Source: Scalesia atractyloides
Lineage: Eukaryota; Streptophyta; Magnoliopsida; Asterales; Asteraceae
Direction: 5' to 3'
NCBI GenBank assembly: GCA_947069175.1
Contig: CAMTDV010000030.1
Location: 97,364,411 to 97,428,410 of the forward strand
DNA: 64,000 nucleotides
A program made the translations under genes and the position numbers. The notes beneath the pieces are model-generated. The model was given only the letters and a program-made list of their open reading frames with translations, made no database searches and was not told where the DNA came from. Position 1 is the stretch's first letter. Every line of letters starts with the position of its first letter. Shown here in pieces: positions 1 through 10,498 of the stretch.

Positions 1-1395
1 ATTATGTAAAAAGAACATATGAATCTTTTGTACCTTTTATAACGATCGTATTCTTCTCGACTTTTGAAAGTGATAAAGATTTGTTCTTGATAAAAGGGGC
101 GAGGTAGATTGCTAGCACAAAAACGCCGAAAACAATGCATGAGTTACTAGTAACTCTTTGCTCGCGTTGTAGAAACACTAACTGCTTTCATTGTTTGGCT
201 CGTGCATTGCTTTCGTCGTCTGTCCAAAACACTAATTGACACCACTGTAGACACTTTGAGCACTAGTTGGTGTCAATAATGATAGCGATTCTAATCCGAG
301 TACAACTCTCATAACATATTAAATCCAGTTAATTCTAATAACACATAATTTTTTTTTATTTTCTCTTAACACCAAGGTATGTACCTTTATGACATTATAA
401 AAAAATGGTAGTACAAGCTCCCACATGAGAAGCCAGGTCTTCTCCCATCCAATGGCCCAGGGAATCACACCCTCGAAGATCACATATATGATATAAAAAT
501 TGTGTGGAAACTATACCATTAGAAGAAAATAACCATAAAAAATCTTATAAAAGACATAACTAGTAAAAGCCAGGTAAATCCATATAGCTAACACATATCG
601 TCTTCCTATGTAGCTCATATGTTTGTTGAATTGGGCGTGTGATTCGACACGTTATAAAGTTACTCACTATAAAGATTACTGTAAAGATTACTGTCACTTT
701 CGATGAAATACATGTAGCAAAATACAAGTAGTTAAGCATAGAATTCATTTCTTTTTCCGAGTAGAAGATATATCTCTAGACTCTTTTGATAATCAAGACT
801 TGGCAAATGTGTGTCTACACTTATATGAACAAGAAATATAACGTTGCCTCATAGAAGTTTCATGTTATTATTTCCAAGTATTATATATTGTCTAGATAAA
901 TGATAGGTCATGTATTTGCCTTGAAGGTTTCAAATGAGATTTTTGTGAGTGAAAAAGATTTGTTGTGTGAAGGTAGCTTAAGCGTCTTGATAGGGCTCCT
1001 TTTGCTCATGACATCGCTTGTTGTTGTACAAGTGAGGGTTTGTTAGATTATGTACACAAGTTATATCAAGCTCAAGGCATTGCCAATGTTACAAGAAACT
1101 CAAGGCTTAACACTACCTATAACATATAAATACCATAACATGATATTGATTTGATATTATACAAATTATTCATGTTTGATGCTGCAATAAGCTCACATAT
1201 TAGCATGGATTTGATGCAAACATACGAATTATGGTACCGACTTATAAACAAAATTATTTTAGGATCAAAGAATTAAAAATACAAAGGAGAAAACTCAATT
1301 CAAAGATGAATGAACAAGGATATACTAGACTTGACTTTTTAGGTATATACGTTTTCGACCCCTCAGTCGGAAATCTCAAGCTTCGCTGCTGTTTT
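1..1395. other. Intergenic, no gene recognised
   Basis: AT-rich sequence. The only open frame of any length (560-748, -) has no recognisable motif and looks random. No RNA gene or transposon end is recognisable up to the Copia LTR. Confidence 0.6.
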
Positions 1396-1674
1396 TGACT
1401 GACTAATCTTGATATTCAATAAAATTTAGAGTTCAGTTTGATTATTATAATTAAAGTTTGCTTTATTTTTGTTAAGAGATATTGAGCCATTTTAGGAATA
1501 AATAGTTTCTTTGAGAATAAGTTAGAACAGTCTTATAAATAGATATGTTTGCTTTGATTGATTTTACTTGTACTCTTGTTTGATCCGGATATAAGAAAAG
1601 AGTCGCATATTATACCCTGCATCTCTGCGTTTGTTCGTTTGTTTAATTCAGTTGCTTGACCACATGCGACAACA
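1396..1674 (+). repeat. Copia 5' LTR (diverged)
   Basis: It starts about TGACTGACTAAT and ends just before the primer-binding site. It aligns by eye with 24412-24681, sharing a GATTATTATA block, a GTCTTATA block and a CGTTTGTTCGTTT block in the same order. Confidence 0.65.
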
Positions 1675-1676
1675 AA

Positions 1677-1688
1677 TGGTATCAGAGC
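1677..1688 (+). other. Primer-binding site, Met-tRNA type
   Basis: TGGTATCAGAGC, complementary to the 3' end of initiator methionine tRNA and used by many plant LTR elements. It lies directly after the left Copia LTR and fixes the element as + sense. Confidence 0.85.
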
Positions 1689-2062
1689 TAAGGTGTAGCC
1701 CACACCCGAGGGTGATAATCGAGAAAAGGATAAGGACGAAATGTGAGCTAGAATCAGAATCTAATTTTGGAGTCTTCCTTCACCACATCACGGCCACCAG
1801 TAGCACCACCACAGTGCAACTAACTAACCGCCAAGACGCTGCCCAGCCGTTGCCGCACGTGCCCAAATGCGTGACTCAAGTTTTCTACGGGCCAACCTCC
1901 TTCGACGGGTGGCAACACGTAACACTTCCCCTTTCCGCCGTTTTTCAGGTTTATGTGGGAATACGATTACACATGTCCCTATGGTTGATTTTTCGTTTCA
2001 GTAAAGTTTTCGTTCATATATGTTTCAGGTTTGTTTGCCGAAAAAGGAATCGAAAGCTGAAC

Positions 2063-2505
2063 ATGGCAGCTGACAAAGTGGGAGTTCGGGGAATGGTGAA
2101 AAATCGATGGGTGGTTTGTCTTTGCAGGCACCAAAGTTGACCTCGACCAACTACACATTGTGGTCAAATATGGTGAAGATCATATTGGGTGTGAATGGCT
2201 TGCAAGATGCGATAGATCAAAAAAGGGAATATGAATAGAAGAAAGAAAGAAGTTCATGGCTCTGTGTACCATCTTCCAAATCCTACTGAAGATGTTATGC
2301 TTCAGATGGCCAAGTACATGGAATCAAAATACGTTACTAAGAATTCATTATATCGGTGCAGAAAGAACACAAAAGGCTCGTCTTCAAATGCTAAGAAGCA
2401 AATCAAATGGATTAAAGATGGGAGAGGCAGAAAGTATTAAGGATTAGGAGAAGTACAGTCAAAGTATAAGAGCTTGGGAACAACACTCAAAGAAGAAGTT
2501 GTGGT
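2063..2505 (+). pseudogene. Copia gag, N-terminal half (decayed)
   Basis: Gag starts probably at the ATG at 2063. Conceptual translation across frames shows the Copia gag signature: a PKLTSTNYTLW-like segment near 2130-2165, then VNGLQDAI, then AERTQKARLQ near 2360 and KSLGTTLKEEVVV up to 2505. Stops and frameshifts interrupt it repeatedly, so no protein is made. The 3' end is the target-site duplication GTGGT (2501-2505) of the next insertion. The matching C-terminal half restarts at 23295 with VVRKFLNSIPDKYLP, which is the expected continuation of this family. Confidence 0.8.
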
Positions 2506-2700
2506 TGTAACATTTGTCGAAAAACGGGTTCTAAAACCCGCACCATTTTTTTATCAAGTTATATTATGGTCCTTTCGTTACAAATTTATGTTAATCATTT
2601 AAGAGACTCGTTATGTTAATAATATAAATAAAGATAATAATATTAATAATAAATAATATATATATAAGAGTTATACAATAAAAAAATATATAAATAAAAA

Positions 2701-2774
2701 GGGGTAGACCGCGGGAATCGAACCCGGGTCTCACCCCTAACCAAACATACTTCACACCATTGCACCACACGCAC
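2701..2774 (-). ncRNA. tRNA-like module, antisense to solo LTR
   Basis: Minus strand: an A-box-like TGGTGCAATGG, then a B-box GGGTTCGATTCCC in the loop of an extended T-arm (AGACC-CGGG pairing with CCCG-GGTCT around one bulged C). No 7-bp acceptor stem forms, so this is not a tRNA gene. It corresponds to 7085-7164. Confidence 0.6.
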
Positions 2775-3521
2775 ATGTTGTGAAGAAACTTAAGCAAATA
2801 AAACTTAAAGTCTCACCCGCGAACAATCCGATTTCAACCGGAACTGAACCCGCTCAAACAGCTTCAAAAAATCTCATATTCTGGTTTGATCGCGAGAATT
2901 TCGGGAATAACTGATGATACAATGTCAGTTATAACCGGCACCCATGTTTAATTCAAAACTAAAACTGATGAGTAATTGAGATTGAAACCGAAATTAATTA
3001 TGGGTTTTAAAAATCCAAAACCGAAACCATTTCTCTGCGGCAACATATATACATCGATCAACCACCTGCTTGAACTCGCACGATCACAAGTCAAACGCTC
3101 TGCTCAAACACTCTGTTCTTGACGGAAAACAATTTTCTTTTCACCGGAAACTCTCGCCGGAAAGCCGAAGAATCCATTCCATTATTGCCCTACTCTATAA
3201 ATAGGACTTCTAGAGCTCCGACAGAAGTCACCCACACTCACCTCAAACTCCCTGTAGAGCCTCTGTCGCAAGTTATACATCGCCGGAAAATTGGTGCACT
3301 GGCCGGAGATTAACACCGGAAAACTGAGATTCTACTTCTAGTTGGTATAAACCCCTAAACCTTCTTATATCTTATGTTTAATACGTTCTAGATTTCAAAT
3401 AGGTAACCCAGAACTGTTAAAAAAATTTTAACAATCAGATTCCAGTTTCTGGGTTTAAGTGTATGAAGAAGATGAATTGTAATAGGTGTATAAATATAAT
3501 AAAAACCGGGTTCATAACCGG

Positions 3522-3590
3522 ATTAGACACACAGTCCAGTGGTGGACTGTGTGCAAACATAATGTAGATGTCCCGGGTTCGAGTCTGTAA
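3522..3590 (+). ncRNA. tRNA-like module 1, solo LTR
   Basis: TTAGACA followed by a perfect 10-bp hairpin (CACACAGTCC, loop AGTGGT, GGACTGTGTG), then B-box GGGTTCGAGTC. Sense to the LTR. Confidence 0.6.
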
Positions 3591-3678
3591 CAAGTCTGTT
3601 TTGTTACCAGTTTCTTTTAAGCAATCATATCATCTCTCAATAAGTTAATAAGTATAATATAATTCCTATTATTAATGG

Positions 3679-3752
3679 GTTAGACACCCAGCTCAGTTGG
3701 CAGGGCTGGGTGCATAACAAGCGAAGGTCGCGGGTTCGAGACCAGGCTCTCA
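3679..3752 (+). ncRNA. tRNA-like module 2, solo LTR
   Basis: 10-bp hairpin CACCCAGCTC / GGGCTGGGTG (one G-T pair) with the A-box-like loop AGTTGGCA, then GGTC / GACC around the B-box CGGGTTCGA. Confidence 0.6.
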
Positions 3753-3847
3753 CACCGGTTCGACAGTTTAAATCCTTTTTAAAAATTGAATAATTTCTGA
3801 ATAATCTAAATAGTATATAAATATAATTAAAAACAGAAAGATTTCGG

Positions 3848-3923
3848 GTTAGACACGTAGCTCAGTTGGTAGAGCTGCGTGCACGTATACGAGAGGTCCC
3901 GAGTTCGAACCTCACTCAGCGCA
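3848..3923 (+). ncRNA. tRNA-like module 3, solo LTR
   Basis: A-box TAGCTCAGTTGG matches the consensus exactly. It lies in a 10-bp hairpin (CACGTAGCTC / GAGCTGCGTG, one G-T pair). The B-box GAGTTCGAACC lies in a GAGGT / ACCTC stem. Confidence 0.65.
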
Positions 3924-4419
3924 TATAAAAACACACTTCGACCGGTCAACGGTCAAAAAGTCAACCTTTTTATTTCTTTTTATTTATTTATTTAATCGGA
4001 AAATTATTTAAAAATACTTAAAAATAAGATTATTAAAGTTAGAAAATTTCGTTAAACTCACAAAAATAAATCTAACTATCCCGTTAAAAGCACTAATTAA
4101 AAATATTAATCTCAAATAAAATTTATTTATTTACCAAATCATTTCGTTATTATTTAGGTTAGTTTTTCCCTCGTCGGTTGAATCATAATATTCGTGCGCA
4201 TTCATCGTCATCAAGGAACGCACCCACTGTGAGTGAATTCTTACAAATTTCCTTTTTATTCATGTTTTGGGGTGTATCATGTGTCGCTTTAATTATTTCG
4301 TTTATTCAAACTTGTGCCATTACCATTATATGACCTAAACTTATGATGTAAATATTGTTTGTTGTGATACGTGTTTACATTTTGTCAAGTTGCGTGCAAA
4401 TCATTCATTAGGCCCATCA

Positions 4420-4490
4420 GTTCCTCGTGGGAGACGAGTTGAACATCGCGTGCCTCATTAGATCGGCTCCGTTTGATTGAGCCTTGATCT
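4420..4490 (+). repeat. Two short hairpins in the solo LTR
   Basis: First: GTTC-CTCGT ... ACGAG-TT-GAAC (4420-4444). Second: AGATC-GGCTC ... GAGCC-TT-AGATC-type partner GATCT (4460-4490). Both have an inner 5-bp stem, a two-base bulge on one side, and an outer 4-5-bp stem. Confidence 0.65.
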
Positions 4491-5164
4491 CATTGTTCAT
4501 CATTTGGTGTGTGTGCTTGTGCATTTATTGATATTATGTGTTTTGTGATTAAATTTACATTTACGTTTATTCATATTTGGTTATGCACAATTTTATTCAA
4601 ATAACCAACATAACTAATCCTTTCAAATATTTAAATAAGATTTACTCGCCAACTTTTGTTGACCAAAAACCCTATTTTACACATGATACAGGTGATCCGG
4701 TTGAGAAAAGAAACACATAGGATGTCACACCCCGACCCGCAGCGGAATAAGAGTTGGGGCATAATTGGGTTATCACCAAAGCTCATGATGTTTACTAATA
4801 TGTTTCATATTTATTAAATCCAAATTACATTTCAATGTTCCAAGTCAAATTCATACAATACAAGGAAAGGAAAAATTAACTAAAATCAATCCATAATCTA
4901 AACTGGTTTATTCTTCTAAGCCGCCCTATATGTTTCTTGCTTCAACTTGATCACCTGTATCATGTGTAAAAATGGGAAATTTTGGGTCAACAAAAGTTGG
5001 CGAGTGAACCTTGTTAAAAACATTTGTTATCAATTCATTATTGTAATTTATTTAGGAAAATCTGTGCAATAATCATATATGAACAAATGTATGTAAACAT
5101 AACGATCACAAACCACCTTGCTTAAACATGAAATAAGAATGACAATGTATATGTTGGCAACGTC

Positions 5165-5316
5165 CCGTTCATGCTCATAGGTAATGGGGAACGGACGGCC
5201 TATGCAAATGTATGTGAGATCAAGGCTCAATCAAACGGAGCCGATCTTATGTTGGCAACGCCTGGTTCACGCTCATAGGTAATGGGGAACAGCTCACGCT
5301 CATAGGTAATGGGGAG
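5165..5316 (-). repeat. Hairpin cluster in Ty3 3' LTR
   Basis: Four hairpins. CCGTTC / GAACGG (5165-5194), GGTTC / GAAC (5264-5290) and GCTC / GAGC (5292-5316) share a loop core GCTCATAGGTAATGG. AGATC-AA-GGCTC / GAGCC-GATCT is at 5217-5247. The same cluster is at 20864-21016 in the other LTR. Confidence 0.65.
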
Positions 5317-5820
5317 CGGCGGCCTATGAAATGTATGTACTGAAATGATAAAATTAATCTAAACTTCAACCACACAAACAATGGATACACATTGAATACA
5401 CATTTGATCATGAACATGATGGATGCACAAATGTTTAATTATAATAAATAAATAACGACACATGATACACCCCAAAATGTGATTAAAACGGGGAATTTGT
5501 AGAGATTCACTCACATTGGGTGCGTTTGTTTGAAGATGTTGAATGCGCACGAGTTTAGGGGATTGATCGACGAGAGATAACTAACCAAATAAATAACGAA
5601 AAGGTACGGTAAGTATGTGGATTTTATTAACTATTTTAATAAGATTTTTGGGTATAATTTTGTGAGTTTAAGGCTACTTTCTAACTTTGAAAATGTTATT
5701 TTTAAGTATTTTTAATTGATTTTTAAATTAAATATATAATTAAAAAAAATTAAAAAAATATTGACTTTGACCGTTGACCGAGACCGTTGACCGTTGACCG
5801 GTTCGGTCGGTTATATTGTT

Positions 5821-5897
5821 GCACTGAGCGAGGTTCGAACCGGTGACCTCCCGTACGCGTGCACGCAGCTCTACCAACTGAGCTACGTGTCTAACCA
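5821..5897 (-). ncRNA. tRNA-like module 3, Ty3 3' LTR
   Basis: Minus-strand counterpart of 3848-3923: A-box TAGCTCAGTTGG in a hairpin, B-box GGTTCGAACC. Confidence 0.65.
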
Positions 5898-5990
5898 AAA
5901 ATAATTCTGTTTTTAATTATACTTATATACTATTTAACTTAATCCGAAAATTATTTATTTTTAAAAAGCTTTTAAATGTATCGGACCGGT

Positions 5991-6064
5991 GCTGACCACA
6001 GGTCTCGAACCCGGGACCTGTGGGTTAGCGTACACACAGTCCACCGCTGGACTGTGTGTCTCAC
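5991..6064 (-). ncRNA. tRNA-like module 2, Ty3 3' LTR
   Basis: Hairpin CACACAGTCC / GGACTGTGTG with loop AGCGGT. The second hairpin has a perfect 9-bp stem CCACAGGTC / GACCTGTGG with B-box loop CCGGGTTCGA. Confidence 0.65.
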
Positions 6065-6157
6065 TTGGTTATTAACTCGGTTTTTATTATACTTAACATA
6101 GACTGTGAGTCAACCCGGTTCAGTTAAAAAGGCAGATTTTTATTTCAACTGAGTAAA

Positions 6158-6232
6158 GCTGGGACAGGATTCGAACTCGCGTTGCATGTGTGTTTGTTGC
6201 ACACAGTCCACCGCTGGACTGTGTGTCTAACC
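6158..6232 (-). ncRNA. tRNA-like module 1, Ty3 3' LTR
   Basis: Hairpin CACACAGTCC / GGACTGTGTG with loop AGCGGT, then B-box GAGTTCGAATCC. Confidence 0.6.
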
Positions 6233-7084
6233 CGTTCATTAAACCGATTTTAATTATTCTTATATTATACAACACTTCATCTTCTTCGTTCAAAACACAG
6301 ACATCGACCAATTGACTGTTATTTTTTAAATTAGCTCAATGAATGTTATGAGCCATCGTAAAGAAAATGAACGGAAAGAGATTGGAGTGTTGATTGTACC
6401 AACTGTTCGTTTTTCTTCAGATGTCCGGCAAGGTCGTCGGCTCCGTCTTGGTGAGCTGCGGCTAATAGGATCCACCAACAATTTGGAGGGATTAGATGTG
6501 AAATGGAACTACTGGGTAACGACTATCAGTAAATTAGAAGAATCATACCGATTAACAGCAGTTTCCTTGAAAGCTCAGAATTTCTCCGACGAAAACAGAT
6601 AATCCGGCAACGTCGACTGGAAAGGATTCTGGGTGAGGGATTGATATTAGAATTTTGTCTAATAAAGGAATGAGCCAGAAAAATCGAAGTAATTACCGTG
6701 TAGGTGGAAGTCTCGGTTTTCCGGCGATTTGCAAATGTTTTCCGGCGAGTAAATTTTCGTCGAGAAAAGGTGCGATTTGAGAGCGAAAAGGTTTCTGATG
6801 AATTGTGGGTGAATTTATAGGGTAGTATCGAGATGTATGGGGTCTGAATTCGGTCTCAATTCGAAGTCAGCCGTTCTCCGGCGGTTACGACTGATGTCGC
6901 GGGTTCAGACGTCGGTTATAACCGTCGTTAGAGTTACTTCTTCGGTTATTTTGGACGGAAACGTAAATTATCGGCGAAGTCGTCGGGATTTCCGACGACT
7001 GCTATTTGGGCGCAATTTGACTGAATTTGACTTCCGCGCTTTATTATTTGAATTAATTGATTCATTATATTATCAGAAAATCAA

Positions 7085-7164
7085 AGTGGCGGAGCGGTTG
7101 ATGGCGTGAAAGTTAAGTCTTTGGGGAATATCCGGCTGACCCGGGTTCGACTCCCGGCAGCCGG
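7085..7164 (+). ncRNA. tRNA-like module, antisense to Ty3 3' LTR
   Basis: A-box GTGGCGGAGCGG resembles tRNA-Ser/Leu. B-box GGGTTCGACTCCC is in a long T-arm (CCGGCTG / CAGCCGG outside CCGGG / CCCGG). TTTT at 7165-7168 would end a Pol III transcript. It has no acceptor stem. Confidence 0.65.
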
Positions 7165-7348
7165 TTTTCCTTTTTAATTAATTTATTTTTATATTTTTAC
7201 CATTATAATTTATATCTTCTAATTCGTTGATAAATTTTGAATCGTTTAAAATTAAAATAAGCCATAAATGACAACAAAAATTTAAAACTGATTGTTTGGT
7301 TATCAAACGAAGCGGGTTTCGAAAACCTGTTTTTCGACAAATGTTACA

Positions 7349-8491
7349 GTATCCCCTACTTTTAGAAATTTCGTCCCGAAATTTAAGTAGTAGTAGTTAC
7401 AGGAAAAAAGTGTGGGTATTTCTCGCGCATTGAGAACTCAGGTCCTCGTTTCGACTCCCAGCGTACCCTGACAATTGGGATGCGGCTTCTTCTTAAACGT
7501 TTTTCCCCGAAGTCCATAATTTCTTCTGGTCTTTCAATAAAATGCATAGATTCATCAACTTGAATGTCTTCTAGAGGAATATGGAGATTTTCATCGGCGA
7601 GGCACTTCTTCAAGTTCGATACATGGAATGTGGGATGAATTCTGTTGAGTTCCTCCGGTAAGTCAAGCTTGTAGGCTACAGGTCCTACCCTTTCGAGTAT
7701 CTTGAAAGGACCTACGTAACGTGGTGCTAGCTTGCCTTTTTGGCCGAAACGAACTACTCCCTTCCACGGCGATACTTTTAAAAGTACTTGATCGCCAACG
7801 TTAAACTCCAAGGGCTTTCGTCGCTTGTCAGCATAGCTCTTTTGACGACTTTGTGCCGCTAAAAGGTTGTTTCGGATTTGATGAATCTTGTCAGTTGTTT
7901 CTTGTATTAATTCTGGACCGGTGATTTGAGCTTCTCCAATTTCGTGCCAACATATTGGTGATCGGCACTTACGACCATATAATGCTTCGAAAGGTGCCAT
8001 GCCGATACTTGAATGAAAGCTGTTGTTGTACGAAAATTCAACTAATGGTAAGTGAGTGTCCCAATTCCCTTTGAAGTCTATGACACATGCCCGAAGCATG
8101 TCTTCAAAAGTTTGAATGGTGCGTTCAGATTGACCATCAGTTTGGGGATGATAAGCGGTGCTGAGATCTAATCGCGTACCCAAAGCGGCTTGTACAGCTT
8201 GCCATGTTCGTGAAGTGAAACGACCATCACGATCTGATATAATGCTTAATGGCACACCATGACGGCTTACGATTTCACTGATGTAGATGCGAGCTAGTTT
8301 CTCATTTTTGAAGTCTTCGCGAATCGGAATGAAGTGAGCTGATTTTGTAAGACGATCAATGATTACCCATATTGTGTCGTACCCACCAGGAGTGCGAGGT
8401 AACCCGGTTATGAAGTCCATGGTTATATTTTCCCACTTCCATACGAGTATTTCAGGTTGGACCAGAAGTCCTGAGGGTCTTTGGTGTTCAG
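7349..8491 (-). pseudogene. Ty3 integrase core and C-terminus (3' part of split pol)
   Basis: Integrase joins the cDNA copy to host DNA. From the insertion junction the frame reads through the catalytic core: D in [10 protein letters not shown] in ISDRDGRF and E in QSERTIQ make up the DDE triad. The [14 protein letters not shown] block follows, then [12 protein letters not shown], ending with a chromodomain-like tail ([17 protein letters not shown]). The stop is at 7383-7385. Next to it, 7349-7380 holds the polypurine tract (GGGGATAC on -) abutting the LTR. The upstream zinc-binding half lies at 16064-16789, separated by the inserted element. About 36 N-terminal codons of the open frame beyond 8491 come from the inserted LTR, not from integrase. 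Confidence 0.92.
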
Positions 8492-8781
8492 TGTAACACC
8501 CCTGCCCCTCGTTATCACCAATATTGTCCGCTTTGCCCCTGATGGGTGGCCCATCCAGGAACTCACGGCTTTGTTTTTTGTTGCCCTGGTGGAGACTTCC
8601 CAGGAGGTCACCCATCCTAGTACTACTCCCACTTGAGCACGCTTAACTGTGGAGTTCTCCTCTCATCCACTAGCATTAAGCCCAAAACGCGTTGGTGATT
8701 TTAGAGGTAGGGCATTACTTATGAACCAGGAATCTCTCCTGTCCACGGACGATGTTGAGAGGTATGCCATTAGGTGTTATA
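8492..8781 (-). repeat. 3' LTR, Cassandra-type, with 5S-like segment
   Basis: 290 bp, TGTAACACCCC...GGTGTTATA. It matches 15774-16063 except at about two positions (for example CTCCTCTC against CTCCTTTC, and ATTAGGTG against ATTATGTG). The C-rich tract just after it (8782-8798) is the polypurine tract when read on the minus strand. Confidence 0.88.
8592..8658 (-). ncRNA. 5S rRNA-like segment in LTR (3' copy)
   Basis: On the minus strand it reads AGAACTCCACAGTTAAGCG, then TAGTACTAGGATGGGTGACC, then TCCTGGGAAGTCTC. These are the A-box, intermediate and C-box regions of plant 5S rRNA, with a few substitutions. The 5' part of 5S and its terminal helix are not recognisable. Cassandra elements are known for this arrangement. 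Confidence 0.85.
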
Positions 8782-8981
8782 ATCACCCCCCCCTAAGGGA
8801 CTCATCGTCCTCGATGAGGTTTTGCCCCAACATATAGGAGGTTGCCATTATCCTCGATGAGGTTTTTTGCCCCACATTTGGGAGGTTGCCATTAGGTGTT
8901 ACAATCACCCCCCCTAAGGGACTCATCGTCCTCGATGAGGTTTTGCCCCAACATCCCGAACGGCACAGGAGTGGCTCTGAT
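8782..8981 (-). repeat. TRIM-like internal segment with duplicated polypurine tract
   Basis: A block of about 120 bp beginning after GGTGTTATA (8782) recurs after GGTGTTACA (about 8903). Both copies start with ATCACCCCCCC(C)TAAGGG and then ACTCATCGTCCTCGATGAGG, the latter containing a small hairpin. At 8974-8982 the + strand reads GCTCTGATA, part of an antisense Met-tRNA primer-binding site. Ty3-LTR homology starts immediately after it. Confidence 0.7.
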
Positions 8982-9990
8982 AGCTCATGACATTTATTAT
9001 GCGTTTCATATTCATTAAATACAATTTAATGGAAATTTACAATGAATATTACAACATGCTCTAACTATCAATCTAAGCTTCTTTGTTCTCTTCTAAGGCA
9101 TTTCCTATGTTTTCCCTGCTTCAACCTGTTCACCTGTATCATGTGTAAAAGGGTTTTTGGGTCAACATAATGTTGGCGAGTGAATCCTATGGAAAACATT
9201 TGAACAAGTTTATTTAAATTGATTATGAAATATGTGCACAACCAAACATGAGTAAAAATAGATGTAAACTTATTCAACAATCATAAGATATTAAATAAAG
9301 CATACATGAACAATAATGGAACATTTAGAGGCACGCGTTGCTCAACTCGTCTCTCACGAGGAACTGATGGGCCTAATAAATGAATTGCATAAACATGATA
9401 ATATGAATGACACAACTACAAACAATATAAACTCAATGATACACACATGAACAATAATGAATTGGTTTTGAGGCACGCGTTGTTCAACTCGTCTCCCACG
9501 AGGAACTGATGGGCTTAATGGATGAATTCCATATAATTTGACAAAATGAAATAAGTAATCACAACAATATAAACAATCTAAATTTAGATCACGATATGGT
9601 ATGGCACAAGTTTAAATAAACGAGTTAATTATTTTTATGACACATGACACACCCCAAAACGTGTAATTTAAAAGGGGGGAGTTGTAAGATTCACTCACAG
9701 TGGGTGCGTTCGGTTGATGATGTTGAATGCACGCGAAGTGGTTTTAACCACGAGTGAAATTAACCTAGATATCATTATGGTTCGGTAAGTAAGTGGATTT
9801 TATTAATCTATTTTAGTAGGATTGTTGGGTGTATTTTTGTGAGTTTAAGGCTATTTTCTAACCTTAAAAATGTTATTTTTAAGTATTTTTAATTGATTTT
9901 TAATTAAAATAATTAAATAAAAATAATAAAAAAATTTGACTTTTTCTGACCGTTGACTTTGACTTTGACCGGTTCAAATCGTATTATTGT

Positions 9991-10067
9991 GCGCTGAGTG
10001 AGGCTCGAACCCGAGACCTCCCGTACGCGTGCACGCAGCTCTACCAACTGAGCTACGTGTCTAACCC
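9991..10067 (-). ncRNA. tRNA-like module 4, captured LTR
   Basis: A-box TAGCTCAGTTGG in an extended hairpin with B-box GGGTTCGAGCC. Closest to 5821-5897. Confidence 0.65.
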
Positions 10068-10160
10068 GTTATATATCTGTTTTTAATTATATATGTATAT
10101 TAATTATGTTAAACAGAAAATCCTTTATTTTTAAAAACGATTTTAATTGATTCGGACGGT

Positions 10161-10235
10161 GCGCTCCACAGGTCTCGAACCCGGGACCTGTGGCTTAAAC
10201 TAACACACAGTCCACCGCTGGACTGTGTGTCCAAC
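10161..10235 (-). ncRNA. tRNA-like module 3, captured LTR
   Basis: Perfect hairpin CACACAGTCC / GGACTGTGTG and a second hairpin CCACAGGTC / GACCTGTGG around B-box CGGGTTCGA. Confidence 0.62.
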
Positions 10236-10332
10236 TTGTTAACTTAATTGATTTTTATTATTCTTAAATACAAACTGAACATTTTCCTTTCTGTCTTATT
10301 TTAAAAAGGTAAATAATTGTCCGGGTCGATGG

Positions 10333-10405
10333 AGAAGACCGGACTCGAACTCGTGTGCTTTGATTAAACATACACACAGTCCACCGCTGGACTGTGTGTC
10401 TAACT
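10333..10405 (-). ncRNA. tRNA-like module 2, captured LTR (extra copy)
   Basis: Same CACACAGTCC hairpin, B-box GAGTTCGAGTCC. This is the additional module not seen in the other LTRs. Confidence 0.58.
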
Positions 10406-10498
10406 TGGTTATTATTCCGGTTATTAATATACTTAACATATATATAAAATGAATCCGGTTCAGTTAACAAAAAAAACATTTTTATTTACGCAGCGCGT

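Larger units (their letters stand above)
4723..7348 (-). repeat. 3' LTR of the Ty3 element
   Basis: 2626 bp, starting TGTCACACCCC and ending AAATGTTACA on the + strand. It carries, in element sense, an antisense tRNA-like module near its start (7085-7164), three sense tRNA-like modules in the middle (5821-6232) and short hairpins (5165-5316). It matches 20422-23044 with only scattered substitutions and small indels, for example one fewer GACCGTTGACC-type repeat near 21480. Confidence 0.93.

Noticed and set aside
3848..3923. Functional tRNA gene
   Set aside because: A- and B-boxes are good but there is no acceptor stem or normal anticodon arm; the D-arm is a 10-bp hairpin. It recurs at fixed LTR positions, so it is part of the retrotransposon.
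6339..7109. Small genes at 6339-6602 and 6837-7109 (+), repeated at 22030-22293 and 22532-22804
   Set aside because: They are duplicated only because they lie in the two LTRs, are antisense to the element and have no recognisable domain.
8592..8658. 5S rRNA gene
   Set aside because: Only the internal-promoter part of 5S is present, it lies inside a short LTR, and the same copy is in the partner LTR. It is a Cassandra-type LTR.
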